This document shows, piece by piece, positions 20,690 through 29,854 of a stretch of 64,000 nt of DNA; positions within the stretch are counted from its first letter, which is position 1; every line of letters starts with the position of its first letter. Under the pieces are notes generated by a model. That model searched no databases. It was not told where the DNA came from and saw nothing but the letters and a program-made list of their open reading frames with translations. Origin of the DNA: Tilletia caries (Eukaryota > Basidiomycota > Exobasidiomycetes > Tilletiales > Tilletiaceae); contig JALUTQ010000026.1 of NCBI GenBank assembly GCA_032718865.1, positions 806,001 to 870,000 of the forward strand, read 5' to 3'. The translations under genes and the position numbers were made by a program.

Positions 20690-22650
20690 CGCCTCTTTGA
20701 GGCGACCACGCTTGACGTCGTGCAAGCTTGACGCTGGATGACATACTTTTTGAGCTGCTGAAGGGAAGAAAGGAAAGCCTTGAATGAGTACTGTTATACT
20801 GTATGCACCAGGTCGCGGTGGTGGTCGAGGATCGCAAGGGGATGTTCCTAAAGCATGATAATTCAAGACGTCTCGCTCATTCACTGCCTTGACAGCACGT
20901 AAATCATGAAAGGCAAGCACGATGGAGAGGGACAAGGAAGAAGGCAATGTAAGCATTTGATTAACTCAAGTAATGCAACGGAGCGCCTCAGTCGTGGCGA
21001 AAGTTCCTGGGACGAACGACCGCTACTCGGCAAGCAAGCCACCCGTGGCGAAGATAGCGTACTCAGTCAGATGTAGGTCGCGGAGGTGTCGGATCTGATA
21101 CGAACGATCGGCGCTGATCTTGCCGACCTCGCGGTGGGATCCTCCGAAATGCGCCTCGATGTCGGGCAGCGGGCACAGAGGGCATTTGTGCCACGGGTTG
21201 CCCTCGTGTCACAGATGACCAGATCAGTCGGCGTCCACAGCCAAAAGAAAAGGTGCAAATGCTGAATGCTGAGTGATAATTGATCGATGAGGAAGCCAGG
21301 ACTAAGTACAATGGGGAGCGTGAAGGAAAAGGGTGACGGGAAGAAGAGCGTGAGAAAGTGGAGCCTGGAGGTGGAGTTGTTGCTATGTGGAGTGCGTGAC
21401 AGAAAGGAGAGGAGAGGAGATAAGGGAAGGAGATAAGATAGAGAGCGCGTGGATAAGTCATCCAGCACATGTCGCCACGAAAAAGACGACTGTCCCGAGT
21501 CGTGGTCGAGACTGGGAACTGCAGCGGGCATGGAAGGAGGAGGGCGATTGGCAAAGAGCGGAATGGAACTGAAGCTGTGTCGATCGAAGGCAAGAGTGGT
21601 GTGAAATGCGAACGCCCGGGTCGAGTACCGATGTCGATTCGGTACGGTGTCCAGCAGGAGATCGTCTCCCAAGTCGATCGAACCTAACTCTGGGTCCTCA
21701 TATGTGTGGTTGAAGCTCTCTTATGGACCCGTACGAGCTATACGAGCGTGTCAACATTTCGGAGGTCGACATCTCTAACGGCTCAGGGATGGACGACACG
21801 CAGAGTCTTTCGGCGATTATCTGCGGCCGTTTTTAGGACCCATACCCTCAGAAATACGACCTTCAATGGAGTGGATTTTTGAGTTTAACCGAATGATATT
21901 TTATTTTTATTTTTTATTTTTCGGGGGATATTATTGAATTTTGCACGCATTTTAAGTCGCGTAATTTTACAGTGCGGCTGGCCTCGTAGCTTAGATAGCC
22001 TTTCTAACCTCCCAAGATGGTATCCTTGAGACAGCTACTCAGGAGAGCTTACTAAAAAGAATATATCATGGCAAATCATCTTAAACCCTCGTAGAAGCCC
22101 AATTTCTTATGATACTTATCAGCACATCAATACGAAGGGACGAATTGCATTTTCTGTAGGATTTTGAACCATTTGCAAAATTTATCTCGGGAAATTCAAG
22201 AGTATTGTCATACCACTGCATTGACTCAAAAGCCTAGCCTTATCGCTTATCCTAGGAGTTGGGAATTATTTTTCAAATTTCGAATATTTTCATTCCTTTA
22301 TTAAAGGCAAAGAAATCATCTCCCACACTTTTATTCCGCCTATGAGTTCCATACAGACGGACCGGGCCGGAACTGGTGTCTTGGGACACTTTCTGTTCTT
22401 TTCTGGGACGCTAGCCGAAACCTCTCAGAGTGCTACGAAACGCCCCAGAGACATAGGGAAACGAGGCCTAGGAGTCACACCGGAGTCTCAAGCTCATGAG
22501 TGGCTAGCAGTAAATTTCATATTTTTTCAACTGTGCAATGTAAAGGAGCGCCGTTGCGCGCCTTCGTCAAATCTTCATCCACCGCACCAGCTCAGCGCAA
22601 CAGAATTCCATTTATTGTCTACAACAAAGATGAGTTTTGGTATATATTGT
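20690..22650. other. Mostly unassigned sequence
   Basis: No gene is supported. On the minus strand at about 21,205-21,015 a 60-codon stretch reads NPWHKCPLCPLPDIEAHF...HLRDLH and could be a stray zinc-finger exon with a CxxC and two later His residues, but no start, splice sites or neighbours support it. The stretch 21,840-22,340 is AT-rich and featureless. Confidence 0.3.
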
Positions 22651-22679
22651 AACAAATGGAGGGATTTTTGCATCAATTT

Positions 22680-22865
22680 CTGGTAGCATAGGTGGCAGGC
22701 TGCTGGTGTCGGAGTGGGTCTGTCGGCAGGTCGTGGGATCGAATCGCGCCTCGATTTTTTATATATTTAAATTTAGCCCCTCTGGGATCGGGGCTTATGT
22801 AAGCAACCTTCCTGAGTCTCTCTGGTGCCACACTCGGGAGGACCTCAGAGGGGAGCCCTCCTAGT
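22680..22865 (+). repeat. SINE-like element with tRNA-type head and structured tail
   Basis: A B-box-like GGGATCGAATCGC at about 22,735 follows a region starting GGTAGCATAGGTGG. It is followed by a T6 run, an AT-rich stretch, a hairpin AGCCCC..GGGGCT (about 22,775-22,795) and a second hairpin TGCCAC..GTGGCA (about 22,827-22,868). The layout of Pol III head, AT-rich link and structured 3' part fits a SINE. The Harbinger-like gene's last codons run into it. Confidence 0.35.
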
Positions 22866-24130
22866 GGCATTTACTCCCTCATTGCCCCCTTCTACATCTT
22901 CGTCTTCCCTCTCCCCTGCTTCCCAGGCCGCACCTGCGACACAGAAAGGATCGATCATGGAATTGGTTTGCTCAAGCCTTTTGGCGGCCTGATGCAGCAG
23001 GACCGCCGCCCGAAGCCAACAGCAAGCGTAGTTCACATCTTCCTGTAGTGCATAGAAGTGGTAATGATCAGAACGTTACGTTGAACGTAACATGCAGAAA
23101 AAAAAAAAGGTAACTCGCCTCTGACTTGATCCTAATCCGCAACTCCTTCAAGCATTGAAACATTCCTTTGAGCCATCCTATTGTATGTTCCGAACTGATG
23201 CGAATACGGGAGAGATGGTAATTGAAGTGGCGGTTCCTTGTGGCATCCTTGAGGGGCCTTGTAAATGGTAGCGCCTGAGAGAGAGGGGGAGAATGAGAGC
23301 TCTGTCAGAGGTCAGGCAAGAAGCCAGGTTGGTCAAATCCATTCCTCATGACGCCCACTAGCCAATCTTGTCGCTTATAGCCTGCGTCGGCCCAACACCA
23401 TTCCCCATCAGCGAGCATCTGCTGGGCCAGCCTGGTGTCTTCGAATACCAAAGAGTCACACCGGCTTCCCGTCCTCCCAACAGAGAAATCGATTACGTTC
23501 ATGTGGTGATCGTTTACAATCTGTGAGGTATGCAACAATGTTAGCACTCAGCAGAGTAGAGAGAAAGAAAGAGAGAGTGGTTTGGAAGGTGTATACGCTT
23601 ACCTGAACGTTCATGCTATACCTGCCCTTACGGTCGTAATAGGCCGGTCCAAATAGGTGGGGCTTTTCAGCCAGAGGTATTGTGGTCCCGTCCACACCAC
23701 ACCAGCCCCCTCGCCACTCTGCAATGGACCCAGTCGCCGCCTCGTTCTTGGACGCTTCCCTTGCTAACCCTTCTGCGGGCCATCTGACACTAGCCTTCAG
23801 CGTTTGCGACCGTAGTACAGCTTGCATGACTTGATTGGAACATTTTACCACCGTACCCACACCCAACCCGAAGCATGCTGCAACAGATCCTTCCTTTGCA
23901 GCGTTCCCGTAATGTCCCAGCCTGTACAGGAATACTGCAAGCTGTACTTCGATTAAGATTTGGGTCTTGCCTAGCCCTGAATCGAACACGTCGTCCTCTT
24001 TGATAGCTGCGAGAATAGCATCGAAAGCAGCAGGCGAGACTCGAAGCTCTTCGCGAAAATGAGTGGGACTACTGTATTGAAAATCATCAGAGAGTGAACA
24101 AAAGAAAGTCATCAGCTGCAGGTTCTTAGG

Positions 24131-25427
24131 TAAGGTTGTCCCCGGAGTAACGCGGAGGGCTCCGCCTCCGCACTTCCAAATTCTGCCGGAATTTTGACTT
24201 TTTGAGACGAGCTCCGCCTCCGCAGACTAAGACAGAGCTGAAAAAACCCAGCTCCGCGTTCCGACGGAATTATACAGAAGTTGAAATCCCAGCTCCGCGC
24301 TCCGCGTTTTTTCTGTGCGTTTTCATAATGCTCCTTACGCGGAGCACGGAATTACGCGGAATTCCGTCGGAGCGCAGTGGTGGTATAAGTTGCTCTCAGT
24401 CCTCAGAATGACTCTAATACAATCAGAGCTATAAATTCACCGTCCGACAATGTTGTGGTATTGACTCCAGTGCTATTTTGAAGCTCTCAACGGATGATGA
24501 TGCCTGTCTTATCCCCTGAGCGTGTCTCGACGATGCCTATTTCTCAGAATTCCGCGGAAATTCCGCCGGAAGTTTCACAATATTTTGACGACTCCGCGAT
24601 CCGCACTTTTGGACAATGGGCCCAGGATTGGGCTCCGCGCTCCGCGTAAATTCCGGCGGACTCCTCCAGGCAAGGCTCGGCAAGCTACTAGAGTTACCAC
24701 TTTTCTGCGAAATAGTATAGTCAAGTCATAGTGAGTGGTCACCTCGGCGGGAAATAGTATAGTCAAGTGAGATATAGCTACTATAAAAACTAATAGTTAC
24801 TATTTCAGCCATGCAAAATTTTCGTTAGTTTTTCGCTGAAATAGCCACTATAGTCACTTCCAGTTAGCTACCTGTGACTGTTTCAGCGCAAAGTGAGATC
24901 GACATAGTCACTATATGTGGCTATAAGTGACTGGAACTACTATATGGTAACTATCCAGCAGCTGTCTCAGCCAGCCCCTGTCCAACACAAAAAGTTACAT
25001 TTGGGTGAAATAGTCACTATATGTGGCTATGAGTAACTGAAATAGCGACTATATGTGACTAGGAGTAGCTGGAGCTCCTACATAGTGACTATCTAGTGGC
25101 TATATCAGCCAAGTGCGATTATTCATAACTATTTCAACTATTAGTTACTCCGCGCCGATCTGAAAAAGTTATAGCTACTATTTTTTCTAGGCGGCTTCGC
25201 CGCCCAAAGTATAGTAAAGTTATCACTATTAGTTATAACTGTATAGTTATCATAGTTACATAGTGAAGATAGTTGCCGAGCCTTGCCTCCAGGCGGAGTC
25301 CGTGCTTTGTTAAGATCGAAAATTCCTGAACAGTGAGCTCCGCGCTCCGCCTCCGGCGGAGCCCTCCGTCGGAGGAGTGCGGAGTCTGCAAAACCACAGC
25401 TCCGCGCCAACTCCGGGGACAACCTTA
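24131..25427. mobile_element. E-family hAT-like MITE (copy 2), carrying a G-family MITE
   Basis: The ends are the same TAAGGTTGTCCCCGGAGT pair as copy 1, and the two copies are closely alike (CTCCGCG and GGAATTCCG words). Flanking 8-mers TTCTTAGG and TTTTTAGA agree at 6 of 8. A G-family element (24,671-25,285) sits inside. It interrupts the Harbinger-type transposase. Confidence 0.85.
24671..25285. mobile_element. G-family hAT-like MITE (copy 1), exact 8-bp TSD
   Basis: The 615-bp element has ends CAAGGCTCGGCAA and TTGCCGAGCCTTG, flanked by identical CCTCCAGG at 24,663-24,670 and 25,286-25,293. The body is made of AGTCACTATATGTGGCTA-type words. It is nearly the same sequence as copy 2 at 52,288-52,909, so the family moved recently. 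Confidence 0.92.
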
Positions 25428-25804
25428 TTTTTAGACGTAAGGCAGGTCCGTGATCTACGGTCACTTTTTGTATCTCACTATTTTTTGTTCCCGAATATAA
25501 TGTCAACCCGTGCCCCAGAACGTAAGACAGGCTGTCGCGGCATGAGATATCGATGCGTAGCTGCACAAAGAAGTTCTTCCAGCAGCGCATCTCTCGCCAA
25601 CTCTAGCTGTGCCGTGATTCCAGCAGGCTGGGCGAAACTCGATAAGGTGGGAAGGAGAGCGGTTTGTCTCGTTAAAGGCCGCAACTGAAGCCCGTCAGCG
25701 AGAGGTTCGTCCTCTCCCGAAAACGTAACTATCATAACCTGTAGGGCAAACAGAGCTTCCCCAAGGTCCGCGAAAGCGGCCTGGTGTACCATCTGCCGCG
25801 GCAT

Positions 25805-26429
25805 ACTGAAAGAAAGAGAAAGCATTGCTGTGTCAATGACATGTAGGACAATTTTTTGCATTACGCACCCTGGCCCGAAGGCTACATCCGCAAGGAGGAA
25901 CCCGAGACGCGATACACCTGTACATCACAGAATGGAAGAATAACCATCAACCACACGGTGGGACGATATGCTACACGCTAGCATAAGGGGTCATGCGGTC
26001 ATGACTTACTTCACAGCGCAGCTGCTACAGCTCGAACGAGGCAGAGAGAGGGCAAAGTACACAACAGGACAGCAGGCGATGATGACTATATGATTACCTG
26101 ATCTAGAGGAAAAAGGGATGGAAAGATTGCGCGTCAGCGAGCGAGGACTGTAGGCCGTGTTGCTCATGCGCGAGGAACTCACTGCTGCCGCTTCTTAGTA
26201 ATGCCAGCTACGACCTCTAAGGACGGGTGAGCAGTTGGGCGAAGTGACTGAGTGAGGTGTGGAAAAGATGCGTCGGACGCGCGCCTCGCATCATCAATTT
26301 TTTTCCACCTTCTCTAGAAAAGTGTCCCTCCGTCAGAGATGAGGGGCTTGTCACGCAGACGCCTTCTCCAAACCACATTCGAGCTCTAATTAAAGGATTC
26401 TGCGGCCTTCTCTATCTGCATGACAACCC
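25805..26429. other. Unassigned sequence upstream of the Harbinger-type gene
   Basis: Nothing was recognised. It may hold a leader exon and promoter for the minus-strand transposase, since an intron-like polypyrimidine acceptor lies just before its start. Confidence 0.3.
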
Positions 26430-26740
26430 CTAGTGCGACCCGTGGCCGTCGAAAATAAGAAGCCTCTTGCTCCCTTCGGTCACCTTCTTGTTTTTTTCGG
26501 CGAAGTGTCGAACCCAGCGGAGGGCGAGAATGTCGTCCGAGTATCCGGAGTCGGAGACAGCGAGGAGAGTGTCGTCGGAAAGGTCGTTTTGAGCCCAAGA
26601 CCCAGAGTGTTGGCTGCCGGCGATTATGACCATTGATGCGATGTGTGATTCCGTTGCGCTCACAGCTTCTACACAAGTCACCGTTTCGCGACTCGTACTG
26701 CTGGGAATGTGGGCCTCACGCCACGGACAAAGCGTGACGA
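26430..26740 (-). pseudogene. DDE_1 (pogo/Tc1-type) transposase fragment
   Basis: About 100 residues on the minus strand match the middle of a DDE superfamily endonuclease: SRETVTCVEAVSATESH, VIIAGSQHSGSW, SDSGYSDDILALRWVRHF and LLIFDGHGSH, where the Asp of DGHGSH is the second catalytic residue. A stop follows directly. The N-terminal HTH region and first Asp are missing, and a foldback-like repeat begins at 26,778 where they would be expected. Confidence 0.6.
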
Positions 26741-26777
26741 TCCATTGCTGCCCTCCAATCCCAATTCGAAAAAAAAA

Positions 26778-28165
26778 AACTGGCCCTATTGATATATGCA
26801 ACTGGCCCTGTAAACATATGCAACTGGCCCTGTAACATATGCAACTGACCCCGGTACATTATTCCCCAGACTTTAGTACTGGGGTTATAGAGGTGGATTT
26901 CTTACGGCCGTAGAGCTATCCGCCTACATCAATTGAAACTTTTTTCGCAATTCTGCACGTATCCTCCTCAAAACTTCTCAGCAGGGGAAGATCCCTATCC
27001 TCTGTTATGTCGCCAAGTTACGCGTTGTTTGGATGACTTTGAAGGGGGGTCAATTGGGACGTCCCCGACCGGTTTTGACCTCGTCACGGAGTTAGCAAGT
27101 TTCCGTGATTTCCGGCGTCCACTTCACCTCCGAAAGGTCGAAACCTTAACGCCGCTTGTGGCCAGCTCTGTCATCTTCATCCCTCATGATCATGATCACC
27201 GATTCCAACCACTGACTACTGAGTACTGACTCTGTCTGACTCCGGAGTCCGGACTCAACCACTTCATGAATTCCGTGGAAGGCATAGGGCCTAGGGGGTC
27301 TGGGGGTCTGGGGACGCCCCCAGTCAACCAGTTGTGCAATCTCGACGACGTCTACCCCACCCTCGCACCAGGATTAGGGACAGCTTCTACCACAAACCAG
27401 GCCTATACAAATTACCACTCTGACATCAACTGAGGTCTGAGGCCATCTCCGTCACGTGTAACCACGACCACTTCTATCAATGTGTAGATACTCTGATCAA
27501 TTTCTGGCACACGTCTTTCTCGGCCGTAAGTTGAAATGAATCAACCCTTAAATCCTCAAAAAGTCTGGGGAAAACTCTGACACGCAGAGCATGGAAGGTT
27601 GGCAACGATCTAGTAGAAAGAAAAGATCACTTGAAGGCATCTATCGTCGCTCCGACAATGATCAAACAGTCACGCTTCTGCCCGTCCCTTCTCCCCTCTC
27701 CCTTCCTTGCCTATGACATACAACAGTCATTCATCCACGACAAAAAGAGCCTGTATAGTGTATCGTAAAGGTACTGCTCCGTGTTTCTGACAGCTCTTGT
27801 CATTGTGCTGTGTCTCTGAGACTGTCCCGTGCATCTCAGCATATACCATTCCTGATGGGAGTCAACCGGGCCTCTGCCATTCTTTTTTCCCTTACCACGC
27901 CCTATTCTCTGGTTCAAACTTCAGTCTGAAAGGCTCTATGAGCTCGCCACGAGCATACCTCTCAGGTAGCGTCCAGTGATGCTTGAGATGTTGAGGTTTA
28001 CGGGTGTACTGGAGGGCCAGTTGCATTTGTTTACAGGGCCAGTTGCATATAGTTATAGGGCCAATTGCATATGTTATAGGGCTCTCTAGAGGGCCAGTTG
28101 CCTATGTTACAGGGCCAGTTGCATATATTTACAGGGCCAGTTGCATATGTTTACAGGGCCAGTTG
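26778..28165. mobile_element. Foldback-type element with tandem-repeat arms
   Basis: The left arm (26,778-26,851) holds about three units of CTGGCCCTGTAAACATATGCAA. The right arm (28,012-28,165) holds about seven degenerate units of the complement, GGGCCAGTTGCATATGTTTACA. The arms are therefore inverted arrays of a 22-24 bp tandem repeat around 1.16 kb of non-coding sequence, the architecture of foldback elements. No target duplication was found because the left border runs into poly(A). Confidence 0.6.
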
Positions 28166-28795
28166 ATCTCATTTTGAAAATTTGGTCATTGCTGGAGGGT
28201 CAGATGTTTTTTCTATAGGGTGATCAGGTATCTTGTAATTTGGAAACCTGCGGATTTCCAATTACAGGCACCGGACATCGAGTGGGTTGGAAATCTGAAA
28301 ATTTTGACCTTCACCACCACCAACCTCGCAAACTAATACACAAACAGATGACAACACCAAGGAAGGGATTCTAGATATAATTGTGCGCTACAACCTCCCG
28401 CTTCCTTGAGGCTGTTTGATTGTGTGGTCGTCGAGAATGGTGGTTTGGAAGGAATGTGCAATGCTCAAGTTTTTGGTCATCGAGTGGGTCAGTTGGATCG
28501 GGCGATCGATCGCGAGTCCCTTCTGGGTGAGGTTTGTGAGCGCAAAATCGCCCACTGCCTCTCCCAAAAAGAGCCCCGCCAAAACTCTAAACACCTCTGT
28601 ACTCCAGCGCATCCAGCTCCTCAACCAGCTAACCAAACACGCTGAATCTACCTGCTACGTCTTCATCTTGAGACACTGATCAGTTCTTTTCTTTGCTTGA
28701 GTAATAGTTATTCGGCTGGATGTTGTGTGGTTGGTGTTCGAAGTCGATGTACAATTTTTTTCCAATGAATCCTCAAATCTCAGACCGACCTTCAC
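28166..28795. other. Unassigned, with a hairpin next to a 25-bp repeat
   Basis: An imperfect hairpin (GTAATTTGGAAA..TTTCCAATTAC, about 28,234-28,265) is followed by the 25-mer at 28,265-28,289 that recurs inverted at 36,972-36,996. A minus-strand open frame at 28,636-28,388 has no recognisable family. Confidence 0.35.
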
Positions 28796-29535
28796 CAGGG
28801 CTGAACATATTTCTTACCCATACGTCGTACGTGCGTAAACCCATGGGGTGTATACGTGTTCATGCGTATGCGTATGGTCTGAATGCTCGGTCAAAAAAGT
28901 TTCATGCGTATGGGTTTGGAAATTTCAGGGCCATGCGTATACGCGCGTCGTACGCATGGCCTTGGTCTAAACAGTGTGGAGACCATGTGGCGAGCAGATT
29001 GAACCAACCCGCTTCAGGCATGACTCTAGCTCAAGTCCACATGGACGTTTGAGAGCAGATATGAGGGGCACGCTGATGTTAAGACCCTAACTAAGACTTC
29101 AGACCAACATTTTTATGCATTCTTAAGACCCCCAAGCCCCCGAAAAGCCAGTCTCAGACATCAAAAGGCTCCGAGTTTACTATGTGAAATGGGTTGGTGC
29201 GTATGGGTGCGTCGTACGCATGTCATGCGTATGACCCATGGATGCGTATGGGTTTGGTTTTGAAGACTCCCATTCCCATACGCATGGGTATGGGTTTGGG
29301 GTCAAACTCATGCGTATTTCATGAGGTTTATCACAGGATGGTACGGTATTTTGATTTTTATCCCAGGATGGTACGGAAAGCAAAAATATCACAGGATGGT
29401 ACACTGGCAAAATTGATTCTCCCAATCTCCTCACTCCCGTCCACGTCCTCACTCCTCAACGTCAAGGATGATACTTAGTCTCTCAAGATTGTGTAGCATT
29501 GGCATCTCCGCAGGCTTATGCCGGGCTGGGTGCCC

Positions 29536-29809
29536 TGTACTAACGTACTATAGCAAGGAGTTGTGTGAATTGATGGAGAGAGGAAAGGGAAAGATACAAG
29601 CGAGAAGGGAGGTGTTGCTCTAGAGAGGTGTTGGTCTCGAGTGATGATCATGGCGTGATCACGAGAGTTGAGCCGAGGAAGCAGAGAAGGGAAGAGAACG
29701 GGAAGCGGAGGGAACGGAGCAGAGCGGAACGAAGGGAAAGGAAGAGAAAGGAAAGGAATCGAGAAGAGAGAAGTGGAGGCAGAGTATCGGCCGATAGCCA
29801 TATAGCACA
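29536..29809 (-). repeat. gypsy-1 3' LTR
   Basis: A 274-bp long terminal repeat, purine-rich on the plus strand. It matches the copy at 36,102-36,396 apart from a few substitutions and the lack of a 20-bp duplication. Confidence 0.92.
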
Positions 29810-29854
29810 TCCCCGCCGCAGAGAGCCAACCGTCTCGGGTTGCAAGCGCATGAA

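Larger units (their letters stand above)
22862..25804 (-). pseudogene. Harbinger-type (DDE_Tnp_4) transposase split by nested MITEs
   Basis: Minus-strand gene starting at MPRQMVHQ (about 25,804) after a polypyrimidine-CAG. The first part ends ATHRYLMPRQPVLRSG near 25,500. The E-family MITE (24,131-25,427), itself carrying a G-family MITE, then separates it from the rest. The second part (24,112-23,603) has the first catalytic Asp in GWCGVDGTTIPL and a donor after MNVQ. The third (from 23,520) has the second Asp in WCWADAGYKRQDW. A further exon has the catalytic Glu in RISSEHTIGWLKG. The last has VNYACCWLRAAVLLH. One donor reads GCGAGT, a possible GC-AG intron. Without the MITEs the gene could be nearly complete, so this may be a young inactivation. 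No Myb-like partner was found beside it. Confidence 0.7.

Noticed and set aside
20577..20956. Minus-strand frames of 86 and 112 codons
   Set aside because: They read through a tRNA-like block (ending CRETRTPARC) and have no homology I can recognise.
28012..28165. CRISPR-like appearance of regularly spaced repeats
   Set aside because: The units are directly tandem and degenerate, without unique spacers, in a eukaryotic sequence, and an inverted array lies at 26,778.
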